Origin: Cladosporium sp. IMV 00045 | Taxonomy: Eukaryota > Ascomycota > Dothideomycetes > Cladosporiales > Cladosporiaceae | Direction of reading: 5' to 3' | DNA length: 64,000 bases | Assembly (NCBI GenBank): GCA_001931905.2 | Contig: MSJI02000723.1 | Coordinates: forward strand, 60,029-124,028 | Shown here: one piece after another, positions 11,465 through 21,981 of the stretch | Numbering within the stretch: the stretch's first letter is position 1 | How the letters are laid out: every line of letters starts with the position of its first letter | Notes under the pieces: generated by a model | The model's database searches: none | Told to the model about the DNA's origin: nothing | The model's input: the letters and a program-made list of their open reading frames with translations, nothing else | Position numbers and translations under genes: made by a program

Positions 11465-12374
11465 GGCTGCGAGCGTGGTGTACGGTCCAGCGCGGTATCG
11501 GTGGTGGGGATGAGGTCAAGGGTCCGCCGGGCGCGTGGGAGATGGTTCGAGTCGTCCAGGCGCGGGCGACGTCAGATGTCGTCGAGCGGTCCACGTGGTA
11601 TATGGTAAGGGGGGATAAGGCGAGGTGGGCGAGAAGTGTTTGGGCAAGCGCTTGCCTAGCGGGCAGTAGTAGAGGGTGAGGTGGGATGGGCTTGATGCGG
11701 TTACGGTACGATGTGGCTGTGTCAGCTCAGCAGAGAGAGAGGGAGCGCAACGCAACGAACGGCTGCGGCGGCGGTAGGCGAAGCCGGAAGGGTGGGTCCG
11801 CGGCGTTGTTGGATTCTGTTTCGAGGCAACGGACAGACACAGGGCGGAGACGTGGGCGAAGTCAGGCAGAGGCGGCGGACGGCTGTATACAATACAAACA
11901 ACAAGGCCAGGCGGACGGCGGTGGTGCCAGTGGCGCGGGAGGGCGGTGGGTGGGGTTCTCGCTTTTGGGAGGGGCGGAGACTGGGTCGATGCGCTCTCTT
12001 TCCCTTGTTGCTTGGCAGAGAATGGATGATGATCTTGGACGGGAAGACTGACCGACACAGCCTTACGATGTGCGCAGCAGCCGCGAAAAAATGATGACGA
12101 TACATACACAAGGCACGTCGCTCGATCTATTTTTACAGTATGCCGTGTTCTCTGCCTTGAGGCGCTGTACTCCTCGCTTGTCGTCTTTGTTTTGCGCCTT
12201 GCTCTGGTGTCGCTTCTGTCTTGTTGACGACTTGGAAACAACATCCGCCCCACCACACGGTTCCTTTTACCGAGCTAGAGCTGGGCACTCGAGCATCGTC
12301 AAGACGCCTCTCTTGCTGCAGTCTTTGCCATGTATTGGCGATCTTGGATGGACCCTAGACTGTGCCGATAGGTG

Positions 12375-12389
12375 AAAAAAAAAAAAAAA
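12375..12389 (+). repeat. Poly(A) tract of 15 bases
   Basis: A simple A run in intergenic DNA directly before the first unit of the degenerate duplication. It could be slippage or the trace of a reverse-transcribed insertion; the sequence alone cannot say. Confidence 0.8.
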
Positions 12390-12401
12390 GCTGTTTTCTC
12401 T

Positions 12402-12870
12402 GTACCAGTTGGGCAGCGGGTTTCAATTAACATGTTTCCTCCCATCGAAATATTCCACACGACGGCTATTTCTCTTTGGCCCTCACCGAGGCACAAAAGG
12501 TATACACGAAACATCAGTGAACGCCTGTTTGCAATGCTGCAACCCTATGTTATAACCAACATGCCCTATATCAGGAATCAACGAGAAAAACTGACCTGAT
12601 TCTGACTCTTGGAGAACAAATACCCATCACACCACATCTTCCCTCTCGTGCCAATTGGGTAGCGGGCCCCGGACATCGCCAGGACATCAATTCCCAAACA
12701 ATCATCGTGTTAGCGAAAAAATCCTCAAAAGGACGTGCTAACTACACACAGGCAATCGATCAATCAATTCAGGAAAGATGATATACACCAAACATCACAG
12801 TGAAAGCAATCTGAGATAATACATGGAAATATTCCAACATACCCCATAACAGGTATTCAACAAGAAACAC
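12402..12870. repeat. Degenerate direct duplication, two units about 250-280 bases apart
   Basis: Three ordered blocks recur. Block one is at 12402-12420 and 12649-12666 (core TTGGG-AGCGGG). Block two is at 12502-12520 and 12782-12803 (ATACAC-AAACATC-AGTGAA). Block three is at 12557-12592 and 12834-12870 (CCAACAT-CCC-ATA-CAGG-ATTCAAC). Matches are roughly 75-85 percent inside the blocks and weak between them, which suggests an old tandem duplication or two decayed copies of one element. Confidence 0.6.
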
Positions 12871-13067
12871 AGAACGCATTTCGATCTATTTGGAGAGGAA
12901 ACTGCTCATTGAGATTGATCCTTCACGCCCGTCATCCCTCCGTCTTATCGTACAGCCCATTATCTACACGTTGTATCGAGTGGCGAAGCCAGTAAAAAGG
13001 AAAGAAAGAAGAAGAGAGAAGTTCTCCCACGGCCAAAACCGCCAAATAAACACCCCACGACCCAAGC

Positions 13068-14584
13068 CTACAACATCGCCGCATCCAACGAAACCACCAC
13101 CGGACTCAAAGAATCACCCTGATGCTGGACCCCCTTCATCAACACCGTCTGCACCGGCCACTCGATCCAACTCTTCCACTCCTCGCCCAAACACCCCACA
13201 ACATCCCTCAGCACCCTCCTCCCCCACCCATGTACCCACCACCTGGCGTCCAACAAATCCAGCAGAACGGTGTAATACGCCAGAATGACCAGGGCCTGCG
13301 GATGGCGGCGCTTCAGCAGGCGCGAGAAATCCCCCGGGTCCTGCTTGGGGAAGCACATGATAGTGGACATGCTGCAGTCGGCGCCCTGCGCCTGCGCGCC
13401 CAGCACTTGGGCGTACAGCTGCTTGAGCTCGCTGAGCAGGAGCACGCACGTGCGCCGCTCCTCCGGCACCATGTTGTGCATGCCGATCATGAAGTCAAGG
13501 TGGTTGAGACCGAAGTCCATGGCGTCGGGCAAGGTGTCGTTACCGCCGATGTTGAGGCAGTCGCCGCCGCTGGAATGAGAGGTGCTGGCTTGGAAGGCGA
13601 AGGCCATGGAGAGGGCGGTGCCGTCGTCGGCGAGGCCGCGTTGCTCGACGAAAGCTCGTGTGAGGATGGGCGCGAAGGGGCCTTGGATGATGTAGATGAG
13701 CGTTTCTTGCAGGACGACTTCGATGCCGCGCACGAGGGAAAAGAGCTCCACCATGGCGTCTATGGGAGGGACGGAGGGTGGGATCGCGAATGCGAACATC
13801 GCCACCAGCCATGTGAATGTGAACCGCGCGTCGGCGTTCTCTGCGGTGGCGGGGCCGTTGTCTTGTCTGTATAGTACCAGGGCCTGGTCGAGGTGGTTTG
13901 TCGCTCGTGCTCGGAGAAGGTGGGCTCGTTCGGGTTGAAGAGAAGCGAGATGTAAGGCTGAGAAACCGAGGAGGCCGTGCATCACGTACTGTGAGCGGAA
14001 AGCGATTCGCGGCATTTCATGCTGCCACATGGTTTCCATGATATCAAAATGCTCTGTCATGACATCGCTGTAAAAGGCAGTGAAATGATGCATAAGCTCG
14101 AGATCGAGCATCCATCCTTGATTAGGCAGTGCCGTACTGCGATCGATTGATCCTGTGAGAACCCGTATTGGATTGTAAGCGGTCGAATCGGTCGGACTCG
14201 CTGTCTGACTTGTGGAAGCTGTTCTTTGTATTGAAGCAGTCGCTGTCGTACTCGATCCGAATGTATCGTGTGAGGAGGTCGTTCTCGTCGAAAGACTCGA
14301 TATTGACGTCGAAGGACTTCGTTGTTTCGGCCTCGCATCGTCTCTGGGGACATTGGGCCCCCCGGCGAGAGAGCAGGCGACACTGTGTCGTACGCAATTC
14401 GAGCAGGGTGCCTCTTCGTTGCACTGCGAATGCGAAAGAAAACGCGAAGATCAGTCTGACGGATCAGGTATATAAGCAAGGAAAGGAAACCCACCTTGAC
14501 ATGTCTCCTCTTACACTGCGCACAACCCTTTCTCGATTTCTTGTGGCCGACTCGCGGCGCTCTACTGACATTACTACTGTCCAT
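13068..14584 (-). CDS. Zn2Cys6 transcription factor with fungal-specific regulatory domain, two exons
   Basis: Predicted DNA-binding regulator of 481 residues, nuclear. Exon 1 is 14584-14495 and exon 2 is 14423-13068. The binuclear zinc cluster spans Cys20-Cys47 with spacing CX2CX6CX5CX2CX6C (GCAQCKRRHVK-C...C..C......C); the 71-base intron interrupts it between Lys30 and Cys31, a common place in this family. A Ser/Thr-rich linker follows, then a helical domain from about residue 135 (MLDLELMHHFTAFYSD). That style resembles regulators of the Fungal_trans_2 type, some of which relate to sterol regulators such as Upc2, but the target pathway cannot be deduced. The frame also opens at an upstream Met (14614); I prefer MDSSNVSRAP. 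Confidence 0.9.
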
Positions 14585-17500
14585 CGTCAAAAAAAGCGGT
14601 GCAATAGCCAACATTGTTCAAGCCATGCACGGGAGCGAAGACAACATATGAGATATGGGAAGACGACAGTCCAAACACCAAACAGAAATAAGTAAAAGTA
14701 ATCAGTCAGCAAAGGGGAGACCACAAATATAAACACCCGTGGCAGAGGAAAATAAAACCAGAGAGCAATGCCAAAGAAAAAACACACACTAGTAGGATGA
14801 GCAATTATTATAAATGGAGACACAAGCTCACCTTACCACGACTGACTTCCTTCTGCCTTGCACGTCAAACCCACGCGCCTCTAACTCCGACCACCCTGGT
14901 GGTCCAGGAAGAAAAGGCCCCTTAGCGAGTCCATGCAGCGCGTACATCTTTGACGACGACGGAGGCTGTGTTGCTGCAGCAGGATGTACTGCTGTTCGAC
15001 ATCCGTCGACGAGAGAAACGACACCATCGTCATCGTCATCCTCGCCATCGCCGACGATAGGAAGACGTCTTGGAATTGCTGCCTGCTGGCCTCCAGTAGC
15101 AACGGCGAAGAGGCTGCTATCACCGGCCGCTCGGGCAGCTTTGGGCCGGCCAACAGCCATGCCCCGGGTCCGAGAAAGCGGTCGAACGAACGAGAGCTGA
15201 AAATCGTTTTAGGCTAGTAAGGTTGGTAGGGAGTAACGATGAGTCGAAACACCGCACGACCAGATATGGACACCAAGATCGGGAGAAACTGGAATGAAGG
15301 GCCTTCCGTTCGCCGATGCTTCAGCTAGACCTAGACCACAACGAGGAAAGAATGGGAATTGGAAAGGGAGAAACGTCATGTGCTGATTGCTGCGCCTTCA
15401 TCCTGTCCTAAATAATTACAAGAACTTTGAGTGAGTTTGTCAGATCCTACGGAACCTCGTTGCGCACTTGTTTGCGCGTGGCTCTGCTCCTCAGGGCTGG
15501 AACGACGCAAGGTTAGGCGTGTATTTGGAGCTTGGTACTGCTGTACTTGGTAGGGCGGAGAAGGGCCGTCAGGCCAAAGCAAATTGGCTTGCGACTATAC
15601 TGTAATGAGGACTATTCGCGATGCTCGCATTCGCATTCCCTCCACCTTGGCAGGTACATTACACACCGTACATAATCACTAGCCGAGCCTCGTACCTGAG
15701 CAGCACATCCTTCGTTAGCATAAATCTCCAGGATCCGGCTATGGCATCTGTTTAGGGCATTCGATGCGCCCACCAAACACGCCATCAGTGAAGGATTAAT
15801 TCACATTCTAGGCAGATATCATATGGCACCGCCTGTCCATGACATGCATGGATAAAGAATGAAAAGCTACTGGCTGATATCGTGGGACGTACGATTCTCT
15901 CGCTGCACTGCACCGCCCGTCGATTCTAATTCGCCGGCTCGCAATCCCATCGACCACAGTCGTATCGGGTTTTAGTCGAACCCCGTGCCCGACGGAACCT
16001 ACAAACATCCGGAACAGGGCTAGACCTTAGCGAAGCACAATACCAGCGTGCAAGTCATGAAGTCAGTCATGTATGAGGTAAGCCAGAGAACCGTTCCTTT
16101 CTTCGCTTAGGCGGCACGTTCCCCGCCAGTTTCATCTTGCATGCGACGTTCACGGTCGCCATGGATGGTTGTTATCGTCCACCCAAGAGATGTATGTAAT
16201 ACGACACCAAGCTGCTGACTACATATATAGTAGGCTCGGACGAAACGCCCGAGAGCCTGACGCCAAGGAGAGATGTGGCATTGTTTGTGTGAACAAGAGT
16301 CATATAGAAGAATTTAGCGCGTGATATTACCCTTACAGGGCAGCGGTATGGAAACCCTTGGGAATGGAATCTCCTCGGGTCTTTGCTGCGATCTAACGAA
16401 TTAAGATTATAAGCGAATTCCTATGATCTGCAAGCTGAACGCAAAGAAAAATGACTCTTTCGTCGTACAGCCGTACTCTTCCATGTACAGTATACCACCG
16501 CAGAAGTGCAAAATGTGACCACGTGCCTGTCTTGATGCGGAGACATTCGGAATGCCACAGTGTGGGTTCTGACTTTGATTTTGCTTTTCACGTGCGTTCT
16601 TCACCTCTCCGTACGTACGTACGAAACAGCATGCTTTTATCTCAAGTCCACACTCAACTTAGAAAGGCAACAAGGCTCTCCCAGCACATCATCTGCCATC
16701 TGCACGCATCGCCTGCCCTTCACATACCGCGCGATGCCTCGCCTATGGCGTGTGTCAGACAAGCCAGCCGCGCATGTACACTGCTTTGTAGTTCATGCAA
16801 CCAAAGAGAGGCTCCGCCACAGCGGTCTTCGTTTAATAAACCATCTCTTAGCAATCCTTGCATGCCGGAAGTCCTACTCTCCGAGAAGGAGTGCTTCGAG
16901 AAGTCGTATGATGCCTTCTCTCGCAGTGTCGATCGGTCTCGTGTATACATGTATGCATGCAAGCTGCTGACATGCCGTGTTCGAATTGTCAGAGACCTTC
17001 ATGAGCCGAGGCATGGCTGCTAGTTGCCTTGCGGTGGCTTGAGACTGCAGGTCGTCTGGTCTTCTTCATCTCCCTTTCTTTATTGTCAATGACACCACCT
17101 CTAGAACACTGCGCCTCCTCTGTTGCCTGGTACCTCTTGGGCACTCGAAAGGACACGTTTGCGGTATCTAACACAAGCGTCGACGAGTGTGCTCAGTCGG
17201 CTCTTGCCAGGCAGAGCGACGCTCACTCACGCCTCACTCTTCTCATCCAAATGGTGTACTCATGACGGCATGATTTCTCACTCTTGACTCTTGTTACGGG
17301 TTGGGATGGCTCTTGCTCCACCGTGGAATGACAAAAATTTTGTGGCTTCTTTCTGGTAAATCCCAAATTCCCGTTGATATTCTTTTCCTTTCTCTCATCT
17401 CGCAAGAGCTAAAGCAGCCTGCATCAATCTTTCGCACTGATCAAGAAAAGCAAAAACACATCGCCCCGGTTCTTTTATCCCTGTGGGCTCGCTGGTTTTC

Positions 17501-17623
17501 CAAGACAGAATTGCCCTGTCGTTCTTCTCTCCTCGAGTACCTGTGCACCAGAGTCATGGCCCTATCGTACTTGAGACATCGTTGCTCAGAGTGTCTTCGT
17601 TACCAGCCTCTTTGGGGGGTCGT
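14585..17623. other. 3-kb gene-free region
   Basis: I find no gene I can support. Open frames such as 14814-15200 (Ala/Ser-rich) and 16451-17023 have no domain and no coding-like pattern. The region contains GCATGC and GTAC palindromic runs and the upstream flank of the Zn2Cys6 gene. A noncoding RNA or a small intron-rich gene cannot be excluded. Confidence 0.45.
16611..16623. repeat. (GTAC)n short tandem repeat
   Basis: Three perfect GTAC units plus one base, self-complementary, in the gene-free region. No function is implied. Confidence 0.8.
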
Positions 17624-18348
17624 TCAGTAGGGGGTGTAGCCGCGTCCACGACCGCGGTAGCCGCCGCGGTAGGCACCTCTCGGCGGGTAGCCTCCAGGCG
17701 GGCCATAGCCACCACGCATGGGCGGCGCACCGTAGCCGCCATAGGGACCACCACGACCGCCGCGAGGACCACCACGGCCGCGGCCGCGGTTCATGCCGGG
17801 AAGGTTGGTACGCTTGGGGACGACCTGTGTTGTTATCTTGTCAGTACTGCTATCCCTCTTCTGCTCCAAGCCGACTGCGTAGATAATACCTTCAAGTTCC
17901 TGTTCCTAAACACGCTCTCGTTCAGCACCAGCGCCTGGGTGACCAGACTGGGCTCAGCGAACTCGACGTAGGCGTAGCCCTTGGGCTGGCCGGTGAACTT
18001 GTCGAGCAAGATGGTGACGCGGTTGATGCTGCCGCAGGTCTGGAAGTGGGCCTGGATCTCCTCCGGGCTGGCGCCGTAGTCGACGTTGCCGACGAAGATG
18101 CTGCGGTTGTCGATGTCCTCCTTGCTCTCGCGCAGGTTCTCCGACTGCGAGTCCAGCTGCGACTGCATCTCGCGCAGCCGCGCCGCTTCGGCCTCCATCT
18201 CCTGCACGCGCTTCTTCATCGCCTCGATCTCCTCTTCGTCCTCGCCGTCGGCTGCAGGCTCGGCTTCTTGCTCGGGCGCGCTCTGGTGCTCATCTCCGGC
18301 GGGCTGGGAGTCTTGAGGCTCGGGATCGCGCTTCTCGGTGTCGGCCAT
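17624..18348 (-). CDS. pab2: Nuclear poly(A)-binding RRM protein (Pab2/PABPN1 type), two exons
   Basis: Predicted nuclear protein that binds poly(A) tails and, in relatives, guides RNA processing and exosome turnover. It has 219 residues; exon 1 is 18348-17890 and exon 2 is 17824-17624, split by a 65-base GT-AG intron inside the RRM's final strand (NRNLK-VVPKRTN). The order is an acidic N-terminus, a coiled coil (about 43-80, [20 protein letters not shown]), one RRM (about 82-160) with RNP2 SIFVGNVDY and RNP1 GYAYVEF, and an Arg-Gly-rich tail ending [10 protein letters not shown]. Acidic region, coiled coil, single RRM and RG tail in this order match PABPN1 and fission yeast Pab2. The RG tail is a usual target of arginine methylation. 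Confidence 0.93.
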
Positions 18349-18851
18349 GTTGGGAGAGGGTGGTTGAGGGGAAAAGGAGGGTTCTGCGACAGGTGAGTAT
18401 TAGCAAGCAACAAGGCATTGGCGAGGTGGTCCACAATCATTGTGACCACTGTGGTGAGTACATACGTTCTTGGTTTATACGAGTCGCAAGTAAGAGGGAG
18501 GGAAGGTGTGTCGGATGCACAGGGTCGCAAGCTGTAGATCGATGATGATGTTGTTGTAGATGGGAAATGTGGAGGAGGATGGAGCAAATAAATCGACCCT
18601 GCGCGCAACCGCGACAAGGGAGCTTTCACGAGCTGCGCGGCTTCACATGCGGCTCCACACTAGCCCGCATGCAGCCGATCACGTGGGCCCAATGGCTCGG
18701 GTAGCATTCAATGACAGCAGTGAATTCAGTGAAGCGGTCGAGCATGGTGCTAGCAACGATACAAGTGTCAACATTATACTACAAGACGAATTGAACCACT
18801 AGACAGCTCGTTCGACATTAAGAGTTATTGTATATCTCTGCCTACATGTAT
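18349..18851. other. pab2 upstream region
   Basis: About 500 bases between pab2 and the end of the Scy1-like gene, both on the minus strand. A GT-rich donor-like and CACCTG/CAG-like acceptor arrangement near 18380-18470 could be a leader intron, but I cannot fix it. No other gene is seen. Confidence 0.4.
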
Positions 18852-21419
18852 TCAACCCCACGCGTCACCCCAATCGTCGTCATCATCCTCTGCAACTTCT
18901 TGCTGCTTTTTGGCGGGCTCTGCCTTCTTCGCTACTGGCGCCTTGCTTGTAGTTGAAGCTGTGGTATTTGTCTTGGCGCCAGCCTGTACTTTGCTTGTCG
19001 CGGCTTTGGTCACAGGCGCCTTCTTTGCCAGTCCCTTCGGCAAAGCCTTATTGCTCTTCTGTTTCGCTGCAGCTTGAGCGTTCAGCCAGCCTTCGAAATC
19101 TGGCTCACCGCCGTCATCGTATGGCATGGTAGGTTTTGTCGGTTGTGGCGCCGCTGAAGCTGGTGCTGAGGGTTCGGCACCCCAAGCGTCTGCTACCGAG
19201 GTGTCATTGTCGTCCATGTCGCCCCACCCGTCGCCAAAGTCCTCGTCTTCTACTTCTGGGGCAGGGGTTGAGGCTCGAAGGTTCGATGGAGCGCGGGGCA
19301 CTGCAGGCGCAGATGGCATGGTCGGATTCGATGGACGCGTGGTCGCATTGTTCGTCGCTGGGGTGGATGAAGAGCGCTCCATTGGCGTAGGCTGGGTACC
19401 ATCGCTGTTAGGCTCGATATTGCCGCTTGCAGAGCCGAGCTTGTTCGTGAAAGAGGAGATAGCCCAGCCCATCCATTGATTGCCGGGCTGTGGTGAGCTC
19501 ATCCTCGTTGGTCCAGCTGACTGACTCTGTGGTGGAGGCAACACGGTGTCCGGCAATGTCGTTGAATACTTGCGTATCCGTTCAAGGTAGATGTTCATCG
19601 TTTTGTTCGCCTGGTCGCGGATCATCTTCTCCTTATCCACCAAGCATGGGCAAATAGCTGGCAACATTTTACTTGCACAATCATCTTCTGGGTATATGTC
19701 TGCAGTGGCTGCAAGAGCCATGAGAGCTGCGTTTCTGCCATGCACAAAGGGGTCTCGCAACGCGCGAGAGAAGGCAGCGGTCAAGACCTTTCCTCTTGAA
19801 CTTGGACTGAGATTGCGAGCAATCTTTCCCAAGCAAATGGTGGTATTCGTCCTGATTCCAGGTTGTTCGTCGTTTGCGGTCTTTGCCAAGTGTCGAAGCA
19901 GCTCGCCATTGACCACCCTGTCCGAAAGCTTTGACACAACTACCAGCACTGCTTTGACGGTCTGCTCTCGAACCAAGGGCGCGAGATCACCAAAGCCAGT
20001 CACCATCTGAGGGAAGATCTTGTCACTGACGACCTTTTGACTAAGGTGGTCGATCATGTGGGGCAGATTGTCCAACAGGCAGACTCGCAAGGCACGATCA
20101 GGGCTGCTGAACAACCGAATAATGACTGGCGTGATTTGACTATCATACTCGTCTTCACTCATCTTCGTAGCAATCCGCATGACCAGTCCAAGCGGTCTGG
20201 GACCACCGCCGCCGAATTCGACAGACTTGAGGAGCTCAGGAAGGACCTTCGCTCTGAAGAACTCCTCAGGGAAATCGTCGGACTCTGCCACGGCCTCGAG
20301 TTCACTTCAACTCGTTAGTCTATGCTTGTCGTTACGATTGTGAAAGAACTCACTTCATGAACGATTCTCTTTCGGTCTCAGATTTCAGGCCAAGGTTATC
20401 GATGCCATCGGTAAGTTGGATGAGGGGCGTATCAAAGAAGCCTCCACTTCGGCTTCCTTGTTCTAGAAAATGACCGATACTCAATCGCATTTTCGGTGCA
20501 GCATGTGTCAAACGTTTATAGCTCGGCTGCATCGTTGGCGGTATGTTCTTCGTATTGCCGACCTGGTCGCTGCCTGAAAACCCGCCGTTGAAGACTTCTG
20601 TGATCAGAATTCCATAGCCAAAGGAGTCAACGGCATGAGCCGGATTGCTTCGCACGGCGTCCCAGCCGCTCTTCGCAATCTCTGGTGGGGTGTATCGACC
20701 AATGTCTGGGACCAAACTGCCCTGGGTGAAAATGACGGCGTCATCTTCCTTCATTGAGGAGAGGATCTCCAACCCAGCAAGTTTCCACTCTCCACTTTCC
20801 GAAGTAAATACAGAAGCTGCTCGTACATTTCCGTGCACTGAGGCAGCTTCATCGTTGATGAACTTGAGCGTTTTCTGGTGCTGTCAGTACGGCCCGTCTT
20901 GAAGCCGAGGGAGCTTTGTAAGACATACGGCAATGTTGTGCAGGCCCCATTTCAGGCTCTCCTCCGACAGTGCCTTTCGTTTCGTTGACCATCCCAAAGG
21001 CGTCACGCGCTCAGTCGCAATATAGATGAGTTGGTCTGTCTGGCTTGTCCTCCAATCAGCGCGATGCTCTTGATCATTTCCATAACCTCCATGTAAAACC
21101 CACCTCGACAGTATCCAGAACCCTCACAATACCAGGATGGCGCAGTGTCTTGAGTTTCCTAAGAGCATTTCTGGCTAGAGGCAGGCGGGAGCGGTTGGCG
21201 TTGACGTCAAAGGAGAAGATGCTACACTTGGAATTATCTTCCTGGAAAGAAGTTAGCATCCTTGGTATGTTCAGTGAAGCGCTATTGGATCTGCCATACC
21301 CGCCTTGTACCGTTGTGCAGAGTCCAGATTGACTGGTCGATGTCCACTCTATCGCCGAAAGAGTAGGGAAATGCTGGACCTTTTGCGATAGAAGCGACAG
21401 CTGATTTGAGGAAGTCCAT
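18852..21419 (-). CDS. CEX1: Scy1-like pseudokinase with HEAT repeats (SCYL1/Cex1 type), five exons
   Basis: Predicted cytosolic scaffold of 780 residues; family members work in tRNA export and Golgi-ER coat traffic. Exons are 21419-21300, 21241-21104, 21039-20929, 20874-20354 and 20304-18852. The N-terminal kinase-like domain (about 1-290) has the family start MDFLKSAVASIAKGPAFPYS, but the ATP loop and catalytic HRD/DFG motifs are missing (HGNV and KLAGLE in their place), as expected for a pseudokinase. HEAT-like repeats follow (about 310-560, FPEEFFRAKVLPELLKSVEF), then a disordered tail closing with an acidic Trp motif (DDWGDAWG). The acceptor of the last intron was chosen by frame and branch site (CTAAC ten bases before TTGAAG) and is the least certain join. 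Confidence 0.9.
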
Positions 21420-21981
21420 GATTGCCGCCAAAGCACAGGCGTCGTTTCAAAGAGGACGGCTCAGTGCAAGACTGGCGTTTCAAGCCGCCACGTATGAATG
21501 AGAACACTTGAAGGTAAGGCAAACTGTCCTCGTACATCATGGGCATACCTCATACCGCTGAGACATCCCACCTGGCTGAAGCCAGACAACACGCTAGCGG
21601 CGGCTCTTTCCGTGGCCCCCCAACTCTAACTCCAGGTTCACAGTATCAGGGCGTTGGATCGCGCACGCGCTTTCCAAAACGCAGCTTCACGACAACCGCT
21701 ACAACAACATTCTCATACGCCAAACTTCGCCGCATTCCTTTTGGCAACTCGCTCCCAACGGGGCATCGCCCTTTGCTCGCCAAAGCACGTCCGTCTGTGT
21801 GTCTTTTTTTTTTTTTAGTGCTCGCGCTGATTCCCCGACCCGGGAGCCACTACTTGACTCTCGACATTGCTGGTGGACTTGGTCTCCAAACCTCTGCGCC
21901 ATGTTAGCACTTCATTTCCAGTGATAGCCAGCCCTATATCACGCCAGTAAGTGCGTACACTCTATCAGGCACCCATCCAAC
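21420..21981. promoter_or_regulatory. Divergent promoter between the Scy1-like and PHD-finger genes
   Basis: A 562-base spacer between two start codons that point away from each other. It contains a 13-base T run (21804-21816). No gene or specific factor site can be named. Confidence 0.5.
21804..21816 (+). repeat. Poly(T) tract of 13 bases
   Basis: A homopolymer in the divergent promoter. Poly(dA:dT) tracts of this kind often exclude nucleosomes in fungal promoters; that role here is inference. Confidence 0.75.

Larger units (their letters stand above)
11465..13067. other. 1.6-kb region: RSP5 promoter side and 3' flank of the Zn2Cys6 gene
   Basis: No gene is supported. A 246-codon minus-strand frame at 11516-12256 and several plus-strand frames are low in complexity and shadow each other. 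The region includes a 15-base A run (12375-12389) and a degenerate direct duplication (12402-12870). Confidence 0.5.

Noticed and set aside
11516..12256. 246-codon minus-strand frame upstream of RSP5
   Set aside because: Low complexity, rich in Ser, Pro and Arg, no domain, and located where promoter and leader are expected.
13122..13874. 250-codon plus-strand frame
   Set aside because: Antisense shadow of the Zn2Cys6 regulator exon, caused by its GC-rich codons.
14814..15200. 128-codon plus-strand frame
   Set aside because: Ser/Ala/Pro-rich and open in several frames at once on both strands; no start context or relatives I know.
15970..16000. GGGTTCGACT-like sequence on the minus strand, possible tRNA T-loop
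   Set aside because: Stem bases do not pair and no cloverleaf fits around it.
16451..17023. 190-codon plus-strand frame in the gene-poor region
   Set aside because: Cys/His/Arg-heavy composition without motif spacing; overlaps another frame of similar length.
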